Shown piece by piece: positions 32,950 through 41,278 of a DNA stretch of 55,560 nucleotides. The position numbers were made by a program, and so were the translations under genes. Each line of letters opens with the position of its first letter. Position 1 is the stretch's first letter. This DNA comes from IDS-8 sp040902105 (GTDB lineage: Bacteria > Pseudomonadota > Gammaproteobacteria > Steroidobacterales > Woeseiaceae), in assembly GCA_040902105.1 (NCBI GenBank), contig JBBDXW010000002.1, positions 1 through 55,560 of the forward strand, written 5' to 3'. Under the pieces are notes generated by a model. That model saw only the letters and a list, made by a program, of their open reading frames with translations. It did no database searches and was not told the origin of the DNA.

Positions 32950-34305
32950 ATGCGTATCATGAAAACCGGAAATTACGCCGACGTGGCAGAACTTGCCGCA
33001 CTTTATCCGGCTCACATTCAAACCATCAAGTCCCGGCATGACCGAGCGCTTGAAAAAGCAGGCGCCGGACACGCGGTCATTTTTTCGGGCGCCCCCAAGC
33101 TGGTTTTCCTTGACGACTATTACTACCCGTTCAAGGCGAACCCGCATTTCATCGGCTGGTTGCCGCTTACGCACACGCCGTTCTGCTATATCGTTCATAC
33201 TCCGGACGAGACGCCCGTTCTCGTGTACTACCAGGAGAAAGACTACTGGCATACACCGCCTGCCGATCCGACCGGGTTCTGGATCGACCAGTTCGACATC
33301 CGTGTCGTTCACGCGCTGGACGACGTCGCAAGGCATCTGCCGAAGAATCGCGACAACTGTATTTTAATCGGCGATGTCGAGGACGCTGCGCACGCGTTCG
33401 GCATCGACCGCATCAACCCGACCACCGTCATTAACATGCTGCATTACGCTCGCGGCATCAAGACGGCATACGAGCTGGAATGCATGCGCAGCGCTTCGCG
33501 CCGCGGCGTCGTCGGTCATCGCGCTGCCGAGCAAGGCTTCCGCGCCGGCCTGTCCGAGTATGATATCCACCTGGCCTACTGCCGCGCCGTATCGCACACC
33601 GAAAAAGAGCTGCCCTACGGGAATATCGTGGCGCTGAACGAAAACAGCGCTGTCATGCACTACCAGTATCAGTCGCGCGAGGCGCCCGGTGAGATCCGAT
33701 CATTCCTCATCGACGCAGGTGCCGGCTTTAACGGCTATGCATCGGATATCACGCGCACGTATTCGTATACATCGAGCGAGTATCGCGACCTGATAAAACG
33801 GATGGACACGATGCAGCAGGAGCTGGTCGCCGAGGTCAAGGCTGGAGTCGATTTTCCTTCCTTGCACATGCTGGCGCACCGGAAAGTTGCCGAGGTTCTC
33901 CTCGAACTGGACTTTGTCTCGGGCAGCACCGAAGCCCTCATCGCAAACGATGTTACATCAGCCTTTTTCCCGACCGGCCTCGGGCACCTGCTCGGCATCC
34001 AGGTTCATGACGTCGGCGGATTCATGGCCGATGAGAACGGCAAGACCATCGATCGCCCGAGCGGTCATCCGTACCTGAGGCTCACGCGCAACCTGGAAGC
34101 GAACATGGTCCTGACCATCGAGCCCGGCCTTTACGTTATCGACATGTTGCTCGACAACCTGATCGGCGCCCCCGGTCATGGCATGGTCAAGCAGAGTCGG
34201 GTGGACTGGCTAAGACCGTTCGGCGGCGTTCGTATTGAAGATAATGTGCGGGTGCTGCAAGACGGTTGCGAAAATTTCACGCGAGCGGCGTTTGCCACCG
34301 GGTAA
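32950..34305 (+). CDS. pepQ: Xaa-Pro dipeptidase (prolidase)
   Basis: 451 residues, M24 family. The two-metal site is spread over FLIDAGAGFNGYASDITRTY (Asp, Asp), LGHLLGIQVHDVGG (His), LTIEPGLY (Glu) and GVRIEDNV (Glu). The N-terminal creatinase-like domain holds FLDDYYYPFKANPHF, characteristic of PepQ. It hydrolyses X-Pro dipeptides, and related enzymes hydrolyse organophosphates. A second ATG three codons in is possible. It is transcribed divergently from ggt. Confidence 0.95.
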   Translation: MRIMKTGNYADVAELAALYPAHIQTIKSRHDRALEKAGAGHAVIFSGAPKLVFLDDYYYPFKANPHFIGWLPLTHTPFCYIVHTPDETPVLVYYQEKDYWHTPPADPTGFWIDQFDIRVVHALDDVARHLPKNRDNCILIGDVEDAAHAFGIDRINPTTVINMLHYARGIKTAYELECMRSASRRGVVGHRAAEQGFRAGLSEYDIHLAYCRAVSHTEKELPYGNIVALNENSAVMHYQYQSREAPGEIRSFLIDAGAGFNGYASDITRTYSYTSSEYRDLIKRMDTMQQELVAEVKAGVDFPSLHMLAHRKVAEVLLELDFVSGSTEALIANDVTSAFFPTGLGHLLGIQVHDVGGFMADENGKTIDRPSGHPYLRLTRNLEANMVLTIEPGLYVIDMLLDNLIGAPGHGMVKQSRVDWLRPFGGVRIEDNVRVLQDGCENFTRAAFATG

Positions 34306-34379
34306 CAGTTAACGGGCGATTTGCGCGTCGGTCATTCACCCGTTGCCACGGGTTCCAACGGGTTTCGATCGCCGTTGTC

Positions 34380-34404
34380 GGAGCCCGCGAGAGCGGGCGA
34401 TTGG
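34380..34404. repeat. REP-like hairpin, copy 2
   Basis: GGAGCCCGC-gaga-GCGGGCGATT in the 101-bp gap between the convergent pepQ and phhB genes. It has the same core as the arms of the 6259-6395 element and copy 3. A second short hairpin, ACCCGTTgccACGGGT, lies just upstream. Confidence 0.8.
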
Positions 34405-34406
34405 TA

Positions 34407-34688
34407 CTAAGCCAGCGCGTCCATCTTCTTCGCCAGTTTGAAATCCAGCCCCGTGATGCCCCTGGCCTCGTGCGTGACCAGATGCACGGTCACCTTGTTA
34501 TAGACGTTCGACCATTCCGGATGATGATTGAGTTTCTCGGCTTCCATGGCAGCGCTCGTCATGAAACCGAACGCGCGGACGAAATCGGCAAATTTGAAGA
34601 CCCGTTTCAGCTTGCCCTCTTCGACTGACCATCCGTTCAAATCCGCGAGCCTTTCCTCTAATTCCCTGCTACTGAGCTTGTCGGCCAT
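34407..34688 (-). CDS. phhB: Pterin-4a-carbinolamine dehydratase
   Basis: 93 residues. The active-site histidines are in EKLNHHPEWSNVYNKVTVHLVTHEARGIT, the full PCD motif. It regenerates pterin cofactor (with phenylalanine hydroxylase) or assists molybdopterin turnover. It lies 22 bases downstream of the SDR gene on the same strand. No phhA is in the window. Confidence 0.95.
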   Translation of the reverse strand: MADKLSSRELEERLADLNGWSVEEGKLKRVFKFADFVRAFGFMTSAAMEAEKLNHHPEWSNVYNKVTVHLVTHEARGITGLDFKLAKKMDALA

Positions 34689-34710
34689 ACTGTCGTCCTC
34701 CCTTCCTGTT

Positions 34711-35556
34711 TCAGGCGGTGCGATCCTCCGCCTCCGCGCGCAGCTTCGCTTTGATGCGCTCTTTCACCTTGCGGCCCTTGCGATTCAGCGCCGGCCGTAG
34801 CAGACGCCCGAGTCCCGGGAACACATAGGACATCGTCGTCAGGAATCCGCTCACAGGCGGCATCGAGCGCTCGCGTTTATCGTTAACAGCGAGTTCCATG
34901 ATGACCCGGGCAACGTCATCTGCCGTGCTGAGTGGCTGTGAAAACGTTATGTCCGCAACAATGTCGACGTTGGCCATGATGAATGCCGTGTCGATCGGTC
35001 CCGGCGAGACGGCAGCGACCTTGATCCCGGAGCCGGCAAGTTCCTCGCCGAGCGCGAAAGTGAATGCGCGCAAGCCGAATTTGCTCGCGGAGTAGGTCGA
35101 GGCACCCGGCACCGGCGTGCGTCCGGCGAGCGATGCAACGTTGATGATCGCCCCGCCGCCCGCTTTACGCAGAAGCGGAATTGCCAGACGACACAGGATC
35201 ACCGGAGCTTTGAGATTCACGTCGATCATCCGGCCGAGATCGGCCGCGCGTGTTTTTTCGACCAGGCCGCGCTCGTGATAACCGGCGTTGTTTACCAGGA
35301 CATGGATACTGCCGAACTCGTATTCCGCGGCTCTGAAAAGGTTGACGCAGGCCTGGTAGTCGGCAATGTCCATTGCAAATATTCGCACCGGCGTTTTCGG
35401 GCGCAGTTCTTCCGCAATGCGCTCGAGGTTTCTCTTGCCGCGGGCCACCAGCAGCAGGTTCGCGCCGGCGGCTGCGAACCTCCGGGCCGCGGCCGCCCCG
35501 ACGCCATCGGAACCGCCGGTGATGACGACCGTTTTTCCGTTGAAATCGCTGTCCAT
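34711..35556 (-). CDS. Short-chain dehydrogenase/reductase
   Basis: 281 residues, classical SDR. The NAD(P) motif is TGGSDGVGAAAARRF (TGxxxGxG), followed by LVNNAGYHERG. The catalytic S-Y-K is INVASLAG...YSASKFG, and PGPIDTAF closes the cofactor site. A basic, hydrophobic C-terminal region follows. The sequence resembles the 3-ketodihydrosphingosine reductase-like subgroup, but the substrate is unproven. It is likely co-transcribed with phhB. Confidence 0.88.
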   Translation of the reverse strand: MDSDFNGKTVVITGGSDGVGAAAARRFAAAGANLLLVARGKRNLERIAEELRPKTPVRIFAMDIADYQACVNLFRAAEYEFGSIHVLVNNAGYHERGLVEKTRAADLGRMIDVNLKAPVILCRLAIPLLRKAGGGAIINVASLAGRTPVPGASTYSASKFGLRAFTFALGEELAGSGIKVAAVSPGPIDTAFIMANVDIVADITFSQPLSTADDVARVIMELAVNDKRERSMPPVSGFLTTMSYVFPGLGRLLRPALNRKGRKVKERIKAKLRAEAEDRTA

Positions 35557-35599
35557 CGCGGGAGTCTAACAGCCGCGCAAGGGACTGGCAGCCCGTGCT

Positions 35600-35623
35600 G
35601 GAGCCCGTGAAAACGGGCGATTA
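35600..35623. repeat. REP-like hairpin, copy 3
   Basis: GGAGCCCGT-gaaa-ACGGGCGATT between the SDR start and the end of the small acidic gene. The C:G-to-T:A change at the stem base is compensated on the other arm, which supports selection for, or inheritance of, a folded unit. Confidence 0.8.
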
Positions 35624-35658
35624 AACGATGCGGGAATCGGCGGCTCCGGCGGCCCGGG

Positions 35659-35967
35659 TCAGAAACCCAGGTAGCCGCAAATCTTTCGCCAGAAGGAGGA
35701 CTCCCAGCCGTACACTTCGAGCTGGTCGGGACCGAGCGTTGCCACCGGCATGGTCGTCGATGCGAGGATTGGGTCGTTGGCGGCGTCTTCCGGACGCATT
35801 TCGAGCTTGCCGCGCGAACGCCTGCCGATCCCCGTCAGTCCGTCGACGGCAAGGTTCAGGCGCGGCAAAACGTCGTCGTCGACGATGTCGTCAAGAAAGA
35901 CCGCGTCGGGATCGAAGGTGTCCCTGTCGAGGACGACGCAGTCGTTGAATTCCCGTTCCTTGCTGAT
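35659..35967 (-). CDS. Small acidic protein, unknown, with possible ATC start codon
   Basis: The frame is open from a TAG at 35998-36000 to the stop at 35659 and contains no ATG, and no GTG before residue 1 as drawn. The translation from ATC at 35965-35967 gives ISKEREFNDCVVLDRDTFDP then FLDDIVDDDVLPRLN, strongly acidic, and ends ESSFWRKICGYLGF. GGAG lies nine bases upstream of the ATC. The only standard alternative is a TTG at 35866-35868, which would lack the acidic N-terminal half and has no ribosome site. The family is not recognised. Confidence 0.5.
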   Translation of the reverse strand: MSKEREFNDCVVLDRDTFDPDAVFLDDIVDDDVLPRLNLAVDGLTGIGRRSRGKLEMRPEDAANDPILASTTMPVATLGPDQLEVYGWESSFWRKICGYLGF

Positions 35968-36021
35968 TGCTCTTCTCCGGTGATGAGCGACGACACTCTA
36001 AACCTATCCGCGGCGTAAGGC

Positions 36022-36037
36022 TGTGAGAGCCCTCACA
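36022..36037. promoter_or_regulatory. Perfect CRP-type site TGTGA-N6-TCACA
   Basis: TGTGA-GAGCCC-TCACA lies in the gap between the divergent acidic-protein gene and the RND adaptor gene. On the minus strand a TAGAGT at 35995-36000 is spaced as expected for a class II CRP-activated promoter. The adaptor start is 249 bases away on the other side. Confidence 0.5.
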
Positions 36038-36285
36038 ACTCAGCCCGCGCAGAATCATCCTTTCACATCAGTGACTTGAAGGCAGACGTCCGCTTCAGGC
36101 CAGGCATCGTCGTTGCCGACTCTATCCCGAATATGGTCTGAACGAACCATACCAGCAGGCTCTGTGAAGAAGTGTCACGAGCCTGATAAACGTCACGGCA
36201 ACTGTTTAGAATTGCCAGGATCCTGGCGTGCGCGCGCAGGGCAAGCTCAAGAATCAACAAATCTGGCAGGCAGCGTCGATCCAGC

Positions 36286-37374
36286 ATGCTCTTACGGACA
36301 AAAATCCCGCTATCCGGCCTTGTCGCTGCCCTGGTTTTCCTTGCGGGCTGCGATCGCGATACCACCGCGGACAACACACAGACCGAACCGGCGGTCATCA
36401 AGGTTGTAACGCACGTCGCGGAGCCGCAGCGGCTCCTTGACGAGATCCAGGCCCTGGGCACGGCGCGCGCCAATGAATCCATCGAGATCAGGCCGAGAAT
36501 TTCGAGCATCGTCACGCGGGTTGCATTCACGGAGGGTCAGCTGGTCCGGCAAGGCGATCTGCTGATCGAACTCGAAAACAGCGAAGTGCGTGCCGGCCTG
36601 GCGGTCGCCGAAGCGGCGCTGTCCGAAAGCCGCAGCACCTACAACCGCAGCGAGTCGCTCGCCAGTACGCAGGCCATATCGGCATCCAGCCTCGAGCAGT
36701 TGCGGGCCGCAATGCAGGTCAACGAGGCGCAGGTGGCGGCGGCCAGGGCCCGCCTGGCAAACACGGTCATCCACGCGCCATTCACCGGCCGTGTCGGACT
36801 GCGCCGCGTAAGCCCGGGCGGTTTCGTCGATAACTCGACGGTCATCACGACCCTCGACGATACGGACATCATCAAGCTGGATTTCTCGATACCGGAGGCA
36901 TTCCTGACGGTTGTCGCCGACGGCATGAATATCGTCGCGGGGAGCCTTGTTTATCCGGCCCGGAGCTTTGCCGGTACGGTGGAAAGCGTCGATACGCGGC
37001 TCGATCCGGTGGCCCGCTCCGTGCAGGTTCGCGCGGTGCTGGCAAATCCGGACGGCGCGTTGAAGCCGGGCATGTTTCTCACCGTCGATCTGCAACGCGA
37101 CCGCGGCGAAGTCCTGGTTGCCCCGGAGGAGGCGATCGTGCCGGAGCGGGATGAGCAATACGTCTTTCAGGTAGTCGACGGTAGGGCCGTAAAGCGGCAG
37201 GTTACGCTGGGCCGCCGCGTGCCAGGGCTGGTCGAGATTACCGGCGGCATATCCGCCGGCGATTTGCTCATCACGGAGGGCACGCATAAGGTCCGTGACG
37301 GCTCCGAAGTCGAGGTTGTCAACCGCCATGCCGCCGAAAGCAGCGGCGGGAGCGGCTCGGCCGCCAAACCCTAG
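36286..37374 (+). CDS. RND efflux periplasmic adaptor lipoprotein (HlyD/MFP family)
   Basis: 362 residues. The signal peptide ends in a lipobox, VFLAGC, so the N-terminal cysteine at about residue 22 is lipidated. The barrel-sandwich/lipoyl halves are IEIRPRISSIVTRVAFTEGQLVRQGDLLIEL and RLANTVIHAPFTGRVGLRRVSPGGFV, separated by a coiled-coil hairpin. The beta-barrel segment SVQVRAVLANPDGALKPGMFLTVDL follows. It links the pump to an outer-membrane channel not encoded here. Confidence 0.94.
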   Translation: MLLRTKIPLSGLVAALVFLAGCDRDTTADNTQTEPAVIKVVTHVAEPQRLLDEIQALGTARANESIEIRPRISSIVTRVAFTEGQLVRQGDLLIELENSEVRAGLAVAEAALSESRSTYNRSESLASTQAISASSLEQLRAAMQVNEAQVAAARARLANTVIHAPFTGRVGLRRVSPGGFVDNSTVITTLDDTDIIKLDFSIPEAFLTVVADGMNIVAGSLVYPARSFAGTVESVDTRLDPVARSVQVRAVLANPDGALKPGMFLTVDLQRDRGEVLVAPEEAIVPERDEQYVFQVVDGRAVKRQVTLGRRVPGLVEITGGISAGDLLITEGTHKVRDGSEVEVVNRHAAESSGGSGSAAKP

Positions 37375-37375
37375 T

Positions 37376-40300
37376 ATGCTCATTTCCGACGTTTCCGTCC
37401 GCCGCCCGGTCTTCGCGGCGGTCATTTCGCTGATCATGGTCATCGTCGGCCTGATGTCGGTGCGAAGCCTCGCGACACGCGAATACCCGGACATAGAGCG
37501 GCCGATCGTATCGATCAGTACGAATTATCGCGGCGCCGCCTCTGAAGTCGTCGAGCGGCGCGTGACCCAGATTATCGAAGACCAGGTTGCGGGCATTTCC
37601 GGTATCGAGAAAATCTCCTCGACCAGTTACGACGAACGATCCACGATCACCCTCGATTTCTCCATTGACCGGGACGTCGACGGCGCCGCCAACGACGTCC
37701 GTGATCGCGTGTCACGCGTGCTCGGCAATCTCCCGGACGAAGCCGATCCGCCGGAAATATCGAAACAGGACAGTTCTTCCGCCACGACGATGTGGATCAA
37801 TTTATCCAGCGATCGCCGCACCATTATGGAGCTGACCGATTACGCGCAGCGCTACCTGGTCGATGCGCTGTCGATCGTCGACGGCGTTGCATTCGTAAGA
37901 CTGAGCGGCAGCCGGCAGCCGGCCATGCGGATCTGGATCGATCCGAAACTGCTGGCGGCACGTCAGTTGACCGCGACCGACATTGAAGACGCCTTGCGCC
38001 GTGAGAACGTGCAAATACCGTCCGGACGGCTCGAATCGAGTCAGCGGGAATTCACGCTGCGCACCGAAACCGGATTCGTAACGGAAGATGACTTCCGCAA
38101 CCTGGTGCTGGCAAAAAGCGCGGATGGTTATCTCACGCGGCTCGGCGAGGTGGCCCAGGTACAGATGGCACCGGAAGACATTCGCGGATACTCGCGTACC
38201 GACGGCCTGCCCGGCATGAGTCTCGGAATCATTCCACAGGCGAAAGCCAACATCCTGCAGGTAAACCAGGACGTCAGGAAGCGCATCGCGGAGATGCAAT
38301 CGACTCTGCCCGACGACATCAACCTCGAAGTGAATATCGACCTGTCGATCTTCATCAGCGAATCGTTGAAGGAAGTGGCCTACGCTCTTGGCGTCGCACT
38401 CGTGCTCGTCCTTATTGTGATCTACAGCTTCATCGGGACTCTCCGCGCCACCCTGATACCGGCGCTTACGATTCCGATCTCGATCATCGCGTCCTTTGCG
38501 GTCATGGCCTGGATGGGCTATTCGATCAACGTGCTGACGCTGCTCGGACTGGTACTCGCGATCGGCCTCGTCGTCGACGACGCAATCATTGTTCTGGAGA
38601 ACATCGTTCGCCGTATTGAAAAAGGCGAGCCGGTGCTGCTGGCCGCCATCAACGGCAGCCGCGAGATCGGCTTTGCGGTGATCGCCACGACGCTGGTGCT
38701 GGTTGCGGTCTTTCTGCCTGTGTCGTTCATGCCTGGCAACATAGGACGCCTGTTCGCCGAATTCGGCATATCGCTAGCGGCGGCCGTGGTCTTTTCCGCG
38801 CTCGTTGCGCTGACGCTCGTGCCGATGCTGACGACCAAGCTGTTTGCGACCGGCCTGCATCGCGGCCGCGTAACGCGTGCCGTCGACGGCGGTTTTCAGT
38901 GGATGTCGAACAGGTACACGTCTCTGCTGCGACAGGTGGTTCGGCATCCCTGGATCGTCGTTGCTTCCGCGCTCGCGGTCTTCGCGGCGAGCCTTACGTT
39001 GCTCGGCCGCCTGCCGGTCGAATACATGCCGCGCGAGGACCGCGGCATGGCATTGACAATGGTCACCGCACCGGACGGTTCGAGCCTTGAATACACGGCG
39101 AAGTACGTGCGCGAAATCGAAGAGATCATGCTGGCTGATAAGGGCGATGTGCTGCGCATCGGCACGCGGTCCGGAAGCTTCCGCGCCGGCAGCGACGTCA
39201 ACACAGCGATGATCTTTGCGCCGCTGGCGTTGTGGGACGACCGCGACCGCAGCGCAGGAGAGATCGTGCAGAAGTGGAATGACCAGTTTGCCGACCTGCC
39301 CGGTGTTTCGGCGTACGCATTCGTTCCGGGAAGCGGCAGCGCAGGGCAGAGTTCGCGGCCGCTGCAGGTGGTTCTCGGGGGCACCGATTACGAAGAGCTG
39401 GCGCGCTGGCGCGATATCGTCATCCAGGAAGCGGAGAAACTGCCGGGGCTGATGAACCTCGAATCGGATTACAAGGAACGCAAGCCGAAGATCGATGTAG
39501 CGATCGATCGTGACCGCGCCGCAGACCTCGGTGTCTCATTGGCCACGGTCGGGCGAACGCTTGAAACGATCCTCGGTTCCCGCATCGTAACGACCTTCAT
39601 CGAGCGCGGCGAAGAATATGACGTCATCCTTCAGGGCAGCGATGAAAGACGACGAACGCCGAGCGATCTCGATTCCATCTATGTGCGCTCCGACCGCTCC
39701 GGAGAACTCATACCGCTATCGAACCTGGTGCAGTTGAAGGAGGTCGCCGGACCCGTCGATCTGCGACGTTTCGACCGGCTGCGCTCCATTACGATCAGCG
39801 CCAGCCTCGCAGAAGGTTATTCGCTGGGTATCGCTCTTGATGCCATCGAGGAAATTATTCGCGATAACCTGCCGGCCGCGGCGCAAATCAACTATGACGG
39901 CGAGTCACGCGACCTGAAGGCTTCGGGCAGCTCGCTTTACTTCACCTTCCTGCTTGCCCTGGTGATCGTCTACCTGGTGCTGGCCGCGCAGTTCGAGAGC
40001 TTCAAGCACCCGTTCATCATCATGACGACCGTGCCACTCGCAGTGTCAGGCGCGCTCATTGGCCTGACCGCGTTCGGCTCGTCGATCAACATCTTCAGCC
40101 AGATCGGGGCGGTCATCCTGATCGGGCTGGCGGCCAAGAACGGTATCCTGATCGTCGAGTTCGCCAATCAGCTCAGAGACCGCGGCTTCGAATTCAAGGA
40201 AGCCGTCATCGAGGCATCCCGCATCCGTCTGCGCCCCGTACTGATGACCGGATTGTGCACCGCGTTCGGCGCCGTCCCGCTGTTGCTCGCGACCGGCGCC

Positions 40301-40519
40301 GGCGCCGAATCGCGCCAATCGATCGGCGCAGTCGTGTTCTTCGGCGTGACCTTCGCCGTATTCCTCACTCTGCTGGTGGTGCCGGCGGTCTACACGCTGG
40401 TTGCGAAGAAATCCCATTCGCCCGAGTACATCAGCCAACTGATCGACAAACTGAAAAAGGCCACTCCGGGCGAAACACCGAGTCCCTCGGCGAACCCTCA
40501 GCCAGGCGAGGCGGGCTAA
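37376..40519 (+). CDS. RND multidrug efflux permease (HAE-1/AcrB-like)
   Basis: 1047 residues, normal RND length, with 12 membrane helices and two large periplasmic loops. The proton-relay Asp pair is in LVVDDAIIVLENIVRR near residue 400. The C-terminal half has FGSSINIFSQIGAVILIGLAAKNGILIVEFANQLRDRG. The start ATG, one base after the adaptor stop, gives MLISDVSVRRPVFA, the family N-terminus; the longer frame overlaps the adaptor. It is closest to the MexF/AcrB-like or fused-substrate HAE-1 group. Substrates are unknown. There is no TolC gene nearby. Confidence 0.95.
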   Translation: MLISDVSVRRPVFAAVISLIMVIVGLMSVRSLATREYPDIERPIVSISTNYRGAASEVVERRVTQIIEDQVAGISGIEKISSTSYDERSTITLDFSIDRDVDGAANDVRDRVSRVLGNLPDEADPPEISKQDSSSATTMWINLSSDRRTIMELTDYAQRYLVDALSIVDGVAFVRLSGSRQPAMRIWIDPKLLAARQLTATDIEDALRRENVQIPSGRLESSQREFTLRTETGFVTEDDFRNLVLAKSADGYLTRLGEVAQVQMAPEDIRGYSRTDGLPGMSLGIIPQAKANILQVNQDVRKRIAEMQSTLPDDINLEVNIDLSIFISESLKEVAYALGVALVLVLIVIYSFIGTLRATLIPALTIPISIIASFAVMAWMGYSINVLTLLGLVLAIGLVVDDAIIVLENIVRRIEKGEPVLLAAINGSREIGFAVIATTLVLVAVFLPVSFMPGNIGRLFAEFGISLAAAVVFSALVALTLVPMLTTKLFATGLHRGRVTRAVDGGFQWMSNRYTSLLRQVVRHPWIVVASALAVFAASLTLLGRLPVEYMPREDRGMALTMVTAPDGSSLEYTAKYVREIEEIMLADKGDVLRIGTRSGSFRAGSDVNTAMIFAPLALWDDRDRSAGEIVQKWNDQFADLPGVSAYAFVPGSGSAGQSSRPLQVVLGGTDYEELARWRDIVIQEAEKLPGLMNLESDYKERKPKIDVAIDRDRAADLGVSLATVGRTLETILGSRIVTTFIERGEEYDVILQGSDERRRTPSDLDSIYVRSDRSGELIPLSNLVQLKEVAGPVDLRRFDRLRSITISASLAEGYSLGIALDAIEEIIRDNLPAAAQINYDGESRDLKASGSSLYFTFLLALVIVYLVLAAQFESFKHPFIIMTTVPLAVSGALIGLTAFGSSINIFSQIGAVILIGLAAKNGILIVEFANQLRDRGFEFKEAVIEASRIRLRPVLMTGLCTAFGAVPLLLATGAGAESRQSIGAVVFFGVTFAVFLTLLVVPAVYTLVAKKSHSPEYISQLIDKLKKATPGETPSPSANPQPGEAG

Positions 40520-40656
40520 CTGAAGGAACCTTTTTGCCTGTCGCTCCTCGCGGCATGGAACCGCCGGTTCGCGAACGATGGGCACTGCGACGGCGAAGTC
40601 GTTTTGCACAGAGCAGGGGTGTCGCGGGGGACTTCCTCTGGATCAGGAGAGCGTTA

Positions 40657-40821
40657 CTAGTGTCGTGTCCCGTAAATAACTACGCTATTTCGGTCGCGGA
40701 TTTTTGTGTCTGGCAAGGCGCGACGACGAGTAATAGCACCGCTATTGCGAGGAGTCGCAACGCAGCCAGACGCGAAAAGACGCAGCGAAATAGCTTAGTT
40801 ATTTGCGGGACACGACACTAG
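40657..40821. mobile_element. 165-bp palindromic MITE-like element at the rplQ stop codon
   Basis: The ends read CTAGTGTCGTGTCCCG and CGGGACACGACACTAG, exact reverse complements. The two halves stay complementary, with mismatches, to a centre AATAGC-acc-GCTATT at 40732-40746. The outer CTAG on each side could be a 4-bp target duplication of the YTAR type made by IS5-group transposases. The stop codon TAG of rplQ (40818-40820) lies inside the right-hand CTAG. There is no ORF inside. In RNA it would fold into one long hairpin after the last gene of the alpha operon. Confidence 0.85.
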
Positions 40822-41204
40822 CTCTTGGCGGTGTCCCCGGTAACAGCCGGTCCATCGACCAGCTGTACGATGGCCATGGGCGCGGAATCTCCCGGCCGTG
40901 GACCGAGTTTCAGGATACGCAGGTAACCACCCGGACGGTTGCGGAAACGCGGCCCCAGGTCCTGGAAGAGCTTCCCGACCACTTCCTTGTCCCGCAGTCG
41001 ATCGAAAGCAAGCCGGCGCTTTGCAACGCCGTCTTCCCGGGCCAGGGTGATCAGCGGTTCGACCACGCGGCGCAGCTCCTTCGCCTTGGGTAAGGTTGTC
41101 TTGATCGTCTCGTGGCGCAACAGCGATGCGGCCATGTTGCGAAACATGGCTTTTCGATGCGGACTGTTGCGGCCGAGTCGGCGGCCGGCTTTCTTGTGAC
41201 GCAT
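40818..41204 (-). CDS. rplQ: 50S ribosomal protein L17
   Basis: 128 residues (E. coli 127). The N-terminus MRHKKAGRRLGRNSPHRKAMFRNMA is the L17 signature. The protein ends ...GDTAKS; its TAG stop is part of the terminal CTAG of the MITE-like element. L17 sits near the peptide exit tunnel. It is the last gene of the alpha operon, 74 bases after rpoA. Confidence 0.98.
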   Translation of the reverse strand: MRHKKAGRRLGRNSPHRKAMFRNMAASLLRHETIKTTLPKAKELRRVVEPLITLAREDGVAKRRLAFDRLRDKEVVGKLFQDLGPRFRNRPGGYLRILKLGPRPGDSAPMAIVQLVDGPAVTGDTAKS

Positions 41205-41278
41205 GGCTAATGCCTTTCAGTATTCAGATGCTGTCTGTCGGGTTGAAGGCGCCGGGTTGATCCGGCGCCTTCATGGAC

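Noticed and set aside
32806..33336. Long N-terminal extension of gamma-glutamyltransferase
   Set aside because: It overlaps the divergent pepQ gene and lies before a clear signal peptide starting at 32805.
36063..36530. 155-residue minus-strand frame over the efflux adaptor start
   Set aside because: Most of it is antisense to the adaptor gene. The upstream 220 bases alone do not give a recognisable protein.
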